A stretch of 64,000 nt of DNA from Dipteronia dyeriana (GCA_032871835.1 CM065299.1:5675001-5739000); one strand, 5' to 3'; counted from the first letter of the stretch, positions 16,170 through 28,715 are shown. Notes: generated by a model from the letters alone, not told the origin. Numbers and translations are program-made.

Positions 16170-16760
16170 TCAACTGTAACGGATCGACAACATGTTCTTC
16201 GGAATCGAGCTTCTTTTGTAATGAATTGACAACATTTGGAAACGGATCGAACTTTTTGGAAAGGGATCGAGAACATTTTCTAAGTTATCAAGCTTTTTTC
16301 AAATGGATCGAGTACTTTTTATAAGGGATTGAGAACTTTTTCAAGGGTTCTAGAATAATTTACAACGGATCGAGAACTTTTATCGAGAATATTTGTCAAA
16401 TTATCGAGAACTTTTATCAACGGATCAAGAACTTTTAACAAGGGAACGAGAACTTTTTCTAAGGGATCGAGAACATTTCTAACGGTTCGAGAACTTTTTT
16501 AAAGGATCGAGAATATTTGTCAAATGATTGAGAACTTTTATCAATGGATCGAGAACATTTTCTAAGGGGCCGAGAACTTTTTCTAAGAGACCGAGAATTT
16601 TTTCTAAGGGATCCAGAAATTTTTTAAGGGATCGAAAACGTTTTTAAGGGATCGAGATTATTTATCAAATTATCGAGAAGTTTTATAACGGTTCGATAAC
16701 TTTTCCTAAGGGATCGAGCATTTTTTTGTCGAACATTTTTTTCAAATAATCGAGCTTTTT
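16170..16760. repeat. Subterminal tandem array of the MULE (GGATCGAGAACTTTT-type units)
   Basis: About twenty imperfect units of 22-30 bp built around GATCGAGAACTTTT, separated by variable AAGG or CAA spacers, lie just upstream of the transposase start. Unit length and spacing vary, so this is a degenerate satellite-like tract rather than a precise array. Similar subterminal repeats are known in some ULP1-bearing MULEs. They may bind transposase, but that is inference. Confidence 0.85.
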
Positions 16761-17250
16761 TCAAACTAAACAAAATCTCATTCCAATACAAAATAAACTC
16801 AATTCTTCTTTAAACATTCTCGGTGATACAAGCAAAAAACACGAATGTTTTCCATTTTCATACATTCTGGTGCAGAATCTGAAATGGATACATTGTTATC
16901 GAGGAATAGATACATTGTTAACCCACACAGAAATGAATGCAAAATATCTTAAATGCATAAAGAAATTTAAGTGAAGATTATAAATATTTGTTACCTTCTA
17001 CTGCAGAGTCTGGAGAGAGACAACTTTTTTAGAGACAGATTCAAGTTTTTCAGACAAGTTTTTCAGACAAATTTTTGGGGAGATACCAACTAGTCCAGAA
17101 AGTTACTTTTTAAAAATTAAAGTTTATGAGCAATTTGGATAGTTCACCATAATAGGTGTCTTTTAAACTTAAGTTATTAAATGGGTGACAGCATCACAAC
17201 AAACCTTAAAAAATATGCATTTTCTCACCATTTCCACCGATTATGAAAGG

Positions 17251-18145
17251 GATGTAGATACAGTTTTTGAGGGGTGTCATTATCGTCACTCTAAACTTAA
17301 TTTTACATTATTTGAGAGTCCAATTGAATTGCTAATATTTCTTTGCTAATCTAGTCAAATTCGTCACACACTTACTTTGTGACTCCGTCAGAGTCAACTT
17401 TATTTGCTAACCTAGTCCGATTGAATTGCTAATCTTTCTTTAATGATAATAATTTTTAAAACAATACTCGTATACTCAGATAAATGTAAAAAGTAAAATA
17501 ATAATAGACACATGCTACACTCTCATTAGTGGGGTCAGTATTTTAGGTACTGACCAGACAATACATAAATATCGTTCTAATATTTATATAGGGCCTCAAT
17601 TTTTATTAATATCATTAAATGGTTCGAACCCCAAAATATCTGAAGGCAATCCTGTCTACTTGTAAGATGTAACAATGTTTTATCACTGTTGTGGGGCTGC
17701 ATTGCATATTTGCCTGTGCCGTCTAAATAGGATTGGAGACTGATGAGAGCAAAGAAGGTGAAGAATGAATGGTCTACAGGCTTGTGGTTGTACGTGGACC
17801 ATAAGTTATAATTTTCCTCACATTACTGTCAAATGGTGCTCTATCACAATCTACCCATTACAGAATGCCCAAAAAGATTAAAAGATGTGTGTTTTATCTT
17901 GGTCAATGCTGAATGTAGATTTTTTTTAATTTCTTTTTTGTGGGAAATAAAAATTATGGATGAATTTTCCCTTTTGGACCCAAAGAAAATGAATCCTTTT
18001 AAGTACAATAAAATATATCTTTTGATGCAATGAATTTCCTTCAGAAAAAAAAAAAAAAAAAAAAACTATATTTGTGTGATTTTGCAAAGTTGAAGCTGGT
18101 ATTATGTTTATTTAAATATTATTATTTTGAGAACAAGAAGCAAAT
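17251..18145. other. Intergenic, no gene seen
   Basis: AT-rich sequence with a partial direct repeat (GATTGAATTGCTAAT at about 17320 and 17420) and an A-run at 18046-18064. Nothing coding is supported. Confidence 0.6.
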
Positions 18146-18227
18146 GTCGATATGTCCGAGTGGTTAAGGAGACAGACTTGAAATCTGTTGGGCTTCGCCC
18201 GCGCAGGTTCGAACCCTGCTGTCGACG
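18146..18227 (+). tRNA. tRNA-Ser (anticodon TGA)
   Basis: An 82-base cloverleaf with the long variable arm of a class II serine tRNA. The acceptor stem GTCGATA pairs with TGTCGAC (one G-T pair). The anticodon arm ACAGA-CTTGAAA-TCTGT gives anticodon TGA, which reads UCA and related serine codons. The variable arm is TGGGCTTCGCCCGC, and the T arm GCAGGTTCGAACCCTGC holds the B-box promoter GGTTCGAACCC. A T-run follows at 18240-18246 and can act as RNA polymerase III terminator. No intron and no encoded CCA are present, as expected for a nuclear gene. Confidence 0.97.
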
Positions 18228-19155
18228 ATTTCGTTTCTAATTTTTCCACATTGTTGTTAAATATTTTTTTGTTCAATGAAAAGTGGAAACTCATTGTTCT
18301 TCTTTTTCAACTACACATACTCTTTCTATCACATTTTGAAAATTATTGTCAGTTCTCTCTTGTTATTTATTATTCTTGGGTGGATCGTAGGAGTTGAAAA
18401 AGCTAAACAGATAGGTAGTATATGGGCCTATAATGACACCAAACCTACCAGTTACCAAAGAAGAGCCCATGCTCCACGACTGCCAATTACTAGGCCTCAC
18501 CATTCACATTACAACTGTGTTTCTTGGATGTGAATAATTGGAGTTTTCTGATTTTTTTTTATTTTTTTATTTCTTCTTAACCACTTTACTTCTGCAACAT
18601 GATAAGATCAGCATTAAAAGGTTCATATTGAGAACAAAATTGCATTTATTTTTCCTAATATGGAAAGAATCTGGTTCAAGATGAAGAAATGCAGAAGAAG
18701 AAAACAAAGAGGAATTGGAAATATATATTTTTTTTAAGCAGAAGAATTAGGGAATTTGAAAATGAAAGTTGTTGAAATGTTAAAAAGACAATAACTATGT
18801 TAAAACGGTACCGTTTGAAGCAAATAAAAAAAGGGAAAAATATCTAAATGAAATATGGGTTGTTCAGATGATTGAGTGTCACATATCACCGGATATTTTT
18901 AAATAAAGTTTAGCTTACGAGAGGGTTCATATCCAACGGGTTCTCCGCAAATCCGATACTTATTTGGTTGGAACTGGGAAGTCAAGGCACAAGACTTTTA
19001 ATTCAATGCCAATTTTGTGAAGCACAAATGAGAGTGACATCCACTTTCACCAGAAGCGCGTGGACTTGACATAATAGTCCAAACCACCCTTATCCAATTT
19101 GCAGAGCGAGGGAGAATTAGAAATGGGAGAAAAAATCGCCGAATAGGGTGGGACC
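18228..19155. other. Intergenic, no gene seen
   Basis: AT-rich sequence downstream of the tRNA gene. No domain-bearing frame is recognised on either strand. Confidence 0.5.
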
Positions 19156-19159
19156 CAAA

Positions 19160-19285
19160 GTAACACGTCAGGAATACCGAAACAAGTGCGGACCACGTGG
19201 GTCAGGCACCACCTTTGAACCAAAGCAAGCCACGTAAGCGAATCGGAATCTGCAACTGTGTAGGTGCCACGTGGAGGACACGTCA
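19160..19285. promoter_or_regulatory. Cluster of ACGT-core (G-box/ABRE-like) sites
   Basis: Two perfect palindromic CCACGTGG boxes (19193-19200 and 19267-19274) sit within 130 bp of three more ACGT cores: AACACGTCA near 19162, GCCACGTAAG near 19229 and GACACGTCA near 19276. Such boxes bind bZIP and bHLH factors in plants. The cluster lies 1.4 kb upstream of the B-box gene and close to a GA-run at 19312-19330. Which gene it controls is not shown by the sequence. Confidence 0.5.
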
Positions 19286-19995
19286 AAATCAAATCAAAAA
19301 ATCGACAAGGGAGAGAGAGAGAGAGAGAAAGATATAATTAACAGCTGCATCGAACCGAGGAAACAGAAGAGAAGCCCATCGCTAAAACAAAAGGGGATAT
19401 TGTAATGTTGTATGTATTTGGTATTGACCACACAAAGCACTTGCTCCCTCATCAACCGACACCTGGCACCGAATCACACCACATCCCTTTTTGCCCTTTC
19501 CTGCTTCACTGCTGTGGTCTTCACGCCATGTCTCCACCAGTCCACCGTTTCTCTCTTACTGTACCGTGTTTTTTGTGTTGCTCATATGAAATTACCCTTC
19601 CACCCCTGCCCCCACTAACGGCGTTTGGATGGATCAGTATAGAGTACAGACTTTAAAATTATATTTTCATTTTATTTGAATCAATAAAAAAATAACAATA
19701 ATAATTTTTAACTATAATCTTTAACAGTTTTTTCAAAAAAAGATAAAACTATCTTTACAAATTCAAACCAATTTGAGAAAACCATCCGAAACAAAATTAA
19801 AAGAACAATGGATCATTTTCTGTTATTTTCCTTTTGGCTGTAGTAAAATTAATTTATTTTATTTTACAACATTTTCTAAAAATATATCAAAAATTAATAA
19901 ATCTAATTTTTAGTATTTTCGCTAAAAGAATATATACTAAATAAAGTATTGAAATGTAGAATCAACTTTTGGATATCGTTCAAATTATCATCTGA

Positions 19996-20219
19996 GACCC
20001 TAACTTTTACTAATCGATTTGTAATTTTGTTACTGGAATCGTGTGAGGGGGGACGATTAAAGGAAGGTAGATTGGATGAGTTGTAAAGCATGGATCCATG
20101 GTCCGGATTACCACTTAGGACCCTGATTTCTGCTAGTAGATTTGCAATTTCGTTGCTGGAACCGTGCAAGGGGAGACGTTGGAGGAAGGTAGACCAGATA
20201 AGCTGTAAGGTATGGATCC
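19996..20219. repeat. Tandem duplication with about 123-bp period
   Basis: GACCCT...ATGGATCC is repeated once at an offset of 123 bp (19996-20098 and 20119-20219), with scattered, mostly transition differences. On the minus strand both copies give a similar short open frame (SSNEIANLLAEIRV versus SSNKITNRLVKVRV). No family is recognised. Confidence 0.75.
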
Positions 20220-20526
20220 GATGGGTATGAATCTGTAACTATAAAGTATGAGCGTTCATTTATTTTAGTAATACTTCAATTTTTTTTAATCTTATTATTA
20301 TTTTGTTTTTTTAATGGAAATATTAATTTGTTAAAATTATTATTATTTCCATCCAATTATAAAAATCATTTTCACCGTATTTATCCTAAACGTCTACCGT
20401 AAGCCTGCAACACATAACACATTATTAATGTTAAAGAACAAATAGAACAATTAACGGTTCCGTACAAAACCACACGAAATCCGTGAAGGGTAGGTTCGTA
20501 ATATAAAGTAAAAGCGTGACTGTTGC

Positions 20527-20532
20527 TATAAA
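20527..20532 (+). promoter_or_regulatory. Putative TATA box of the B-box gene
   Basis: TATAAA lies about 195 bp before the start codon and is followed by a CT-rich stretch typical of plant leaders. The assignment is by position only. Confidence 0.45.
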
Positions 20533-20723
20533 CTACTGCAACTTACCGTCTTTCTTTTTCTTTTATTCTTCACTCTTTCCTCCCAAACTAGAGCGAGAAA
20601 ATTCCAAGAAACTAGAGAGAGAAAATTCTCCAGAAAGTGAAAGAAAAAGAAGAACAAATTTAGAAAGGAAAAGCTATCTATCAATTACAACAGAAGTCTG
20701 TGGTTAAAAAATAGTAGGAGGAA

Positions 20724-21575
20724 ATGAAGAACTGTGAGCTTTGCAAGTTGCAGGCAAGAACATACTGCGAATCGGATCAGGCAAGCCTTTGCTGGTCCTG
20801 CGACGCCAAGGTCCATGCAGCCAACTTTCTAGTCGCAAGACACTCTAGAACCCTCCTCTGCCACGTGTGCCAATCTCCTACGCCGTGGAAAGCCTCCGGT
20901 GAAAAGCTCGGTCACACGGTCTCCGTCTGCAATAGATGCGTTAACGGACAAGTCGAAGATCAAGAGAGTCAAGGAGCTAATGACGACGCCGACGACGAGG
21001 ACGAAGGTTACGATGACGACGAGGATGACGATGTTGAAGAGGATGAAGAAGAAGAAGAAGAAGAAGAAGAAGAAGATGGAGAGAATCAGGTGGTGCCGTG
21101 GTCTTCCATGACAGCTACGCCGCCGCCTCCGGCCGCCTCCAGTTCTTCCAGTAGTGAAGAATTTTCTGATTCTGTAAACGTTAATTCTTTGAAACGGTTT
21201 CGAGAAGACGCCTTAGATCTTCAATCTCAGGTAAGTAAACTTAAAAATAAAAAGAAAATGTTTTCTATGATTTGGCTTTCTTAATTTAACTTTTAATTTT
21301 TTTAATCTAAATGTTTTCCATGTCGTTAATGTCAGCAGGATGATCATGATCTCAACTGTTTCTCGTCTAAACGGAAGTACGGCAGCACAACGTTGACGGC
21401 TCAGGCGGCGACTGTTGACTCGTTGAGTCCTCTACAAGACCAGAGAACCGAAGCGGCGGACCGGTTGGAATCTTCCGTGGTTATCGTTGAGCCACACAAA
21501 AGATCTCGTAATCAGCGAGGAAAAGGCGATTTAAGTGGTGGAGAATCGTCGGGGTTTTCTAGCCGTCCGATTTGA
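20724..21575 (+). CDS. B-box zinc-finger protein (BBX28/BBX29-like)
   Basis: Two exons, 20724-21230 and 21339-21575, join in phase 0 to give 247 residues. The N terminus MKNCELCKLQARTYC begins a B-box with zinc ligands in CELC, YCESDQ, CWSCD and VHAANFLVARH. A second cysteine cluster follows (LLCHVCQSP, SVCNRC), which looks like a reduced second B-box. There is no CCT domain. After residue 75 comes a very acidic Asp/Glu tract (20984-21079) that includes a run of GAA codons, then serine-rich and basic segments (PHKRSRNQRGK, a possible nuclear signal). BBX proteins are nuclear regulators of light and hormone responses. The cysteine pattern suggests the Arabidopsis BBX28/29 group, but this was judged by eye. 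The exon 2 acceptor is the tandem CAGCAG, so one glutamine may be included or skipped. Confidence 0.9.
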
Positions 21576-24535
21576 GTTAGTTTGGGATATTTTTTTCTTT
21601 TTAGTTGACTTGTTCTAACCGACTATATAGTAGTGTCTAATTGTTAATTGATGATTTACCCACTTGACCATTTAGACTTTTTTAGGGGATTGATTTTATT
21701 TTTGATTTCGCTTTGAGATTGTATTTGTTTTAGGAGATTTGATTTCCAATTTTAAGGCGTGTGTAATTGAAGACTAACGTGTGATTATTATTTTGTTAAA
21801 AATTAGGTTTTAATTTTATACGACTTGTTGGTGGATGAATTTTTGACACATTATAAAGAAGAAATTAATATCTATATTTGCTAGTGAAGATTTTTTTTAA
21901 AAAAAGTTTTTTTGTTATTACAAATTACCCAAATGAATTCATTTCCAAATTGTGTTGTAATGTATCATTGTTGTATCAATACATTTTCTAGACAAAATCT
22001 TATCGCTTTTTTGTTATTAAATCTATGTTGATATTTTAGTTCAGACCATTTTCAATTCATCGTATCAATTTGTTATAAATTGTAGTAATTACATGTAAAT
22101 TATTTTGTTTTCATCTCGAATCCATTGTATTAAATTTTACTTTAAAAATAATATTTCTTTAAATATTTTTTTAAAAACCGTTTTAATAGGAAAACAGGCA
22201 AGTCAAATTCATATTGTTACGTTAAATGTATATTGTTGTGTCAGATAGAGCGCAATACTTGTAATAGAGGCCAGGCCAAGTAACATAAAAATATGCAGCT
22301 GGGTTGAGTTGAAGATGCTCTCAGAAACCATTATTCAGCTGCAATAAAAATGGGTGATATATATATTTACTAGATAATTTATAAATTCATTTTAAATAAG
22401 ATTATTTAATAAGTAAAGCTGGAAATTTCAATATTATATTCATTTGCATCATATTTCTTTCTATTTTATTCTTTTTATAATATGGATGAATATTATTCAT
22501 AAGTTTTTCTTCAAGATCAATCTATTTTATTGTAAAATAAAAACAAATGACATTTCAATTCTTTTTTTAATTTCACTAACATCAGATTGAAACCGAACAT
22601 TATAGAAAATTATCAAATACAGGATTCAGAATCATTTATTATCGAAAACTATCAATTACGATATTTTATATATAATTTTAGATCACTGATTTATTAAATC
22701 ATATAAAACAATTCATTTGTAGTTTTAAAACACTAATCGTCACATAACAATCAGCGATCCCACAACGTAAAATTACTACCAACATTAACATAATTATATC
22801 TAAATACATAAAGTATAAAGAGATTAAAAGTGAGGAAATGTTGGGTTTGCTAGATTGGAATATAAGCTGTGTTATTAGGGTTTTGTGGGTGAAAATGGCG
22901 AGCGAGTCCTTTAAGTCTTAAGAGGTATGAAGTGTAGTAGTAGAACAGCAGCCTTTAAAATGGGTGAATCCTAATAAAAGGAGAATGGCGTGGTGCAGAT
23001 GAGTTGCAACCTTTGAACAAAAGTTGATTGATATAAGGAAGGTGTCAGAGAATAACAAGGCCACTGTTAACGCACGTATTTTGTAAGCTGAATTTGGTAC
23101 CTCTACCTCTCTAGTCTCTACACGTAACACAACAACACTTCCAAATTTGAACAAGCCTGTGACTCTGTGAGTGCCATTAATCTTATTCGCCCACAAAACT
23201 CAAGACTCTCAACAACTCCATCTACTATATAACCCATAAAATATCTTCCAAAACAACACTTTAATGTAAAATCCACGTCATTCTATGATTAGGATATAAA
23301 TTGTATGTGCCGATGTGCAACATTTGATAAATGTACTTACAATTTCTTTTTCTTTTTTCTTTTTTCTTTTTAAATATTTAATTTATAGTTACAATTTCCT
23401 TAATACTTAAAATTAAAGGAATAATGGTTTTGTAATTAAGTGGGATTTAATCAAATTAGAATTTTTTTTTTAGAAAAAATTAATGGAATGTACGTAAGGT
23501 TTTTATTTTAGAGTGTTAGCAAATATAAACACTTATATATTTTTAATCAATCTATGGTAAAGGGTTTCGAGTGATGTGTAATAAATCATTATTAATATGT
23601 ATTTATTCATCAATTGATATATCAATTACTGTATGTGTTGTAATGGGAAATTTTTTTACTGCAAATGGTCCTAATTACTTATTAATAAAAATAAGTAAAT
23701 ATTTTTTTAATAAAAATAATAATCCTAGTTACTTATTAATAAAAACGATGTCTTCCTATCCTTAAAAGATAAGGTGAAAATGAAGTGGCACAATTTTTTA
23801 AAAATAGAATGTAAGGATGATATTCACCAATTTTTTTTCTTTCTAAAACGTCAAAGATAAGGTAAAGATATTTTGTAAAGATGATCTCAAGTTCTCTACC
23901 CATACTCTTCATAATTACTGTGCCATGAAAAATATTTATTCCATAAAAAAAAACAAAAGTAAATATTTATTATTAAAAGTATCAAAATTATTTATATTCA
24001 CCAAGATTGAACACGAAATCAAATGCTTTAAGTATAGAATGCATCATTAAATGGACTTAGTGGGTAGGAGCACGTTGTGGCTTTCTTGTTAGTCTGGTCT
24101 ATAAAACTAGCCAGTTTGAGCTACTTTAATCACATCAGTTTGGTTGGATATTTGTACGATATATATATATATTTTAATAATGTTTGCCAAGCAAATATCT
24201 GGGAACTTATGATCTCCACCTAGAGTTTTTAAAACTGCTGAAAGCTACTACTACTAATTATGGTTGTGGCCGCCCATCAACATCAAGTGGGGCTTATGCT
24301 TTTTCAGTTTTTATACACCCACTCTCATTCGAACCACAAATTAATAAATACATTTTTTATAATCAATCAACCATATTATAAATATAAAATAAAGTCTTGT
24401 AATGTGTAAAGCTTTAAAGAATATGTGGCTGAGGCAACATAATCTCATCAATCAAAACCATAGGACATTTTTTATTTTATTTTTAAAAAAAAAAATCGGC
24501 AACAATCATATTGGTTGTCTGTCGGGTCATGATAA
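21576..24535. other. Intergenic, AT-rich
   Basis: The first 300 bases are probably the 3' untranslated region of the B-box gene. Beyond that the sequence is AT-rich with no supported gene. A stretch near 22895-23200 shows a patchy protein-like frame with stops but no recognisable family. Confidence 0.5.
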
Positions 24536-24539
24536 GATC

Positions 24540-24995
24540 AACTATGATAAATATAATCTAAAATTATAATTTTCAACTATATATAACTTTTTCTTTGAGG
24601 TTTAATGAGTAAATGTGGAACTCAAATGCTTATTGCAATCAAATAAAATCAATTGCTACGAGCATTATCCGAAATGTAATTACAATAGTAGATGAATAAA
24701 TGTGAAGCTCAAGCCCTTACTACAAAAGTGAAGGGGAAGTGTCCAACCCATTTTATAATATCAACGACTATAAATACGATCCAAAATGTAAATTTCAACT
24801 GCATGTGACATTTTGTAGGGGTTTAATAAGTAAATGTGGGATTCGAGCCCTTATTGCAACCAAATAATATCAACTGCTATTACCGTTAACCGAAATACAA
24901 ATCTTATTATAAATGATTAAATCAGAAACTCAAACCCTTATTACAAAAGTGGAGGGGTCCAACCATTTTTATAAGATAGGTACTATGATAATCAA
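24540..24995. repeat. Tandem duplication with about 221-bp period
   Basis: Two adjacent related units are recognised from GGTTTAATGAGTAAATGTGG at 24599 and GGTTTAATAAGTAAATGTGG at 24820. Both are followed by a CTTATTGCAA segment and later by CAAACCCTTATTACAAAAGTG or its variant. No coding potential. Confidence 0.7.
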
Positions 24996-25079
24996 ATTAA
25001 AATTATTATTTTGTAATAGGGAAATTGTTATTAAAGGGTTGTTTGGTTCAAACAATAAAGAAATATCACATGGGTGTAA

Positions 25080-26830
25080 GGCCATTTACATTTTATAATT
25101 TTTAAATAATAAAATATTAATATTTTATTTTATTTTAACTATCTCCTGTATTTTTTTTTACCACTATATTTTTTTACTTTCTACTACACATAATATTTAC
25201 ACCTATGTCAATTTTAATAGTTTCGGCCAATTTCATGGTGGGTCGTCCGGTAATTTTAGGAACTTTGGGCCGTTTCCACATTGACATGGGCGGTAGTGCA
25301 AATGATTTATAATAATAATAGTGTTAACTTTTAAATTTTATTGTTATTTGTATTGGTTTTATTTTAATTTTTAATGTTTTTTTTAATATTTTTTCATTGT
25401 AATATTTTAATTTGAAAATTTTAATGTTATTGATGATTTCAAAACATTGATTGAAAACATTTATTTTGAATTAAAATACTTTTTATTCATCGATTAAAAT
25501 ATAAGGTGTAATAAATAAAAAATTAAACAATTATTCAAATATAATCAATATTGTATTCGGATGAAAGATCTCAATAAAATATTTTTAATGGTATAATTTT
25601 TGTAGTAATTAAATTTATAAATAAAGATTTAAAGTAAATTAATTGAATTTAGTTAAAAATGATATGAGAGAAATTAAATGATGAATAAGAGAGTAAAATT
25701 GGATTAGAAAATGTGAACAGTGAAATGAAGATCGAAGATTTGGATCTCTAAATATAGAGATCAAAACTTGATCTCCATTTTTCTTTTTCTCAATTTTCTC
25801 AATATAGAGATCCATTGGAGTTGATTGAGAAAAATGGAGCCCTGGCCTAAAAACGGTTCTCTAAAATTTTCTCTATTTTGAAGATTGGAAATGGAATATT
25901 TTTGGAATATTTCATCTTTATAAATTTACAACTCCAATCATTCTCCATTTTATAATTTTCAAATAATAAAATATTATTATTTTATTTTATTATTTTTAAC
26001 TAACTATCTTCTACACCTGATATTTTTTACCTAAATTTTAGATTGAATAGTTTTTATCTAATTTTTTCCTACACATAATATATTTTACCTAAATTTTAGT
26101 GGGTTGGAGTGAAAATGACTTGTCATAATACTAGTGTTAACTTTTAAATTTCAATGTTATTTGTATTGATTTTATTTTAATTTACAATGTACTTTTTTTT
26201 TTGTTATTTTTCCATTGTAATATTTTAATTTAAAGATGTTAACGTTATTGATGATTTGAAAACATCAATTAAAATTGATGGTTTGAAAACATTTACTTTG
26301 CATTGTAAAAAATACTCGGTTCATTGATTAAAATAGAAGCATAATAAATAAAAAAATTAAATTTTGTTAAAATACAGTCAATATTATACTTTGATGAAAT
26401 ATTTCAACACAATATTTTTAATGGTATAATTTTTATAGTAATTAAATTTATGAATAAATAGTTACAATAAATTAATTGAGTTTAATTAACAAAGCAAAAA
26501 GGATATAAACAGATTTTAAGAAAGAATATGATGATAAAGTGAGATTGTAAAAAGTAAATAGTGAAATGGAGATTTGGATATCAAAATATAAAGATGAAAT
26601 CTTTATCTTCAAAATAATTCTCTTCGTTTTTCGTGACCTGGAGAACCATTTGAGTGCTTGAAATAGAGAACCATTGGAGTTGATCTCATATGGTTTTCTA
26701 TTTCAGAGACTCAAAAATTTACAACTCCAATAATAATACTTGATTTAAATAGTTAAATAGAGATGGAGGTTAGGATCTAAATCAACTCTTCAAAATGAAA
26801 TCTCTATAAGGCTAAAGAATGTAGAGTAAA
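25080..26830. repeat. Two head-to-tail copies of an unclassified AT-rich repeat of roughly 0.85 kb
   Basis: Segments at about 25080-25930 and 25950-26830 share the same order of motifs. These are TTTTATAATTTT-AAATAATAAAATATT, TTGTATTG-TTTTATTTTAATTT, ATTGATGATTT-AAAACAT, TTTTTAATGGTATAATTTT and TAGTAATTAAATTTAT, followed by a GAGAT/TTGGAGTTGAT-rich part ending in AAATTTACAACTCCAA. They look like tandem copies of a non-autonomous transposon or MITE. Clear terminal inverted repeats were not found, so the class is open. Confidence 0.65.
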
Positions 26831-28015
26831 GAAAAGTATTAAATGGGTTCTGTTGGATTTGTGAGTTTTTTTTTTGTGGTGGAGATTTGTCCAGTACTTT
26901 TGAGGAAGTTTCTTTTGTGCGGTGGTGGTTGTATTGCTTCTAAAGATCTTTTCTTAACAACCGCGAAGATATCATGTGGGCTGAGGCTAGGGTGTGTGTT
27001 TGATGGAACTTAGGATTCCTCTGACCATGACTCTGCAATTGTGAAAGTGACTAAAATTTTATTATTTTAGTTTGCTTGATAAAATAATTTTTTAGTTTTG
27101 TACTTGTATAATTATATTGGACAATGTTAACATGAACCCTAAATCTGTGTGTCTCGAGAATATATGTTACTATCTAAAAATTTAGAAACCTAATAAATAA
27201 ATAAATAAATTAATTAATAAATTGAGACAAGACAATCAATACAATGATCATGTATTTATTGAATTTTTTATTATAAAGAAATTTCTAATTATTAATACAT
27301 ACCTTCGAGGAGGATAGAGATTAAGACTATCCAATTATATTATATAAAAGAAAGAAACAAAGGATTCACCACACACTCATTATACTTTTGTTGTTGATGC
27401 ACATGAGATACAAGAGGCGATTCTTTTGGGTTTCAACTCCCTTATTTTGTCATCACTTTTTGAGATGCTTATCTCAATAATAGAGTTTCTAATCTATTGA
27501 TTTCGTTGGGTAAAAATAATAGAATAGCTATTGATGAATAGTGTCATATCGAGCACTAATTAGCTCGGTTTGGCCACTTATTGTTGCACGTAATATAGGA
27601 TCAAATCATGTTCGCATCTGAATCGGGAGGAGTCTTTATAGTTATAATTTTCTTTTAAAAAATATAATTTAATTTTTAAAAAAATTAAGTGATTTTAAAT
27701 TCGATCAAAGTTCTTTTCTCAATTTCGGTAACAATTAAGACTCTTTTAAAATTAATAATAAAAAGAAGAAAGATATCTCGAGAGAAGGCATCGACAAAAA
27801 AGGGAAATTTATATTTTATCTAAAACAGGATTTAAATGAATTTACCACAAATGTGTGTGATGAGCAGTGATAACTAGATGGTTCGTTAATGCAAAACACA
27901 TATATAGCATGTAAGTATTTCATCAAACACGCATTTGGTATATTACCGTGTGATGCTCACCTACTATGATCCAGTTTGACATTACCGTGCTGTGAAAAAA
28001 TTTACTTTTGATTCT
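26831..28015. other. Intergenic, no gene seen
   Basis: AT-rich DNA with a short (AAAT)n tract near 27190. No supported gene on either strand. Confidence 0.5.
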
Positions 28016-28024
28016 GTTGTGGGA

Positions 28025-28715
28025 GGATTGTTTTTGGATTTGCTGTAAGAAGAATCAGTTGAGTGTTCGATAAACTGATTTTTAAAAATGCTATGAGAAC
28101 CAAAAACAATTTCAATATATTTGGTAAAAAAATATCGTGACGGTACAAAATTACTAAAAAAAATAAAAATGAATATTTAAGATGATTTGAAAATAAATAA
28201 TTTATTTTATTTTTATGTGACCATAAACTTGTTCTAAAATAAATAAATATTTTTTGTTAAAAAATATATAATTTTACTTTAATATTTTTTTTATCTATTG
28301 CCACATATATCGTAAATATATCACGAAAACTAGTATAATTTGATTCAATGATTCATAAGATTATACAATTGGAATAGATTAACACATAAATAGCAAAGTA
28401 TGTGCTATAGTAAATTATAAATAAAATAATAAATGCTAAGTACGTTTTTTGTTATGTGGTAAATTTCATAAAAGGTAAGGGATAAAATAATAAGTTTGGA
28501 ACAAAAATCATTAATAAGAGTATTGAGTGTGTTTTCATTTATGATTCCTAGAAAGCTAATTTCTAAAAGTATCAATTTATAGCTTTCCAATTTCTGTCGC
28601 CAGAGAAACCAAAAGATATCAAAGAGCACTTTCTAGAAATTTTACCAAACACCCCAAACCAACTTTAGAAGCACTTTTAGCTCTAAAAGTAGCCTGCAAA
28701 ACAATCCCAAACTCC
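28025..28715. mobile_element. Possible non-autonomous DNA transposon (MITE-like)
   Basis: The left end GGGAGGATTGTTTTTGGATTTG and the inverted right end (reverse complement GGGAGTTTGGGATTGTTTTGC at about 28690-28715) share GGGAG and GGATTGTTTT blocks. This resembles the GGG...TTTGGGATTG ends of plant Harbinger/hAT-like elements. The inside is AT-rich and non-coding. No target duplication could be assigned, so bounds are approximate. Confidence 0.4.

Larger units (their letters stand above)
10015..17250. mobile_element. Decayed Mutator-like element carrying ULP1 protease and MULE transposase genes
   Basis: The element contains a ULP1-type protease gene on plus (10015-13036) and a MULE transposase gene on minus (16085-13339), arranged convergently. 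Between them is a 22-bp repeat tract, and a subterminal array of GGATCGAGAACTTTT-like units lies at about 16170-16760. The right end (17141-17240, starting AGTTCACCATAATAGGTGT) closely matches the right end of the element at 54-56 kb. No inverted copy of that end is found on the left. The left boundary is therefore truncated or unrelated, and 10015 is only the first recognisable base. MULEs with ULP1-like genes (the KAONASHI type) are known in plants, often without long TIRs. Many nonsense codons in both genes show that this copy is dead. Confidence 0.8.

Noticed and set aside
16170..16760. Array of regular-looking units as a CRISPR-like locus
   Set aside because: Unit and spacer lengths are irregular, the DNA is a plant transposon, and no related genes are present.
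20899..21111. Lysine-rich frame overlapping the B-box gene
   Set aside because: It is the shifted reading of the acidic codon tract and has no start context or domain.
22895..23200. Patchy frame (LKWVNPNKRRMAW and following) as a gene fragment
   Set aside because: Stops interrupt it and no family is recognisable; the antisense frame is no better.
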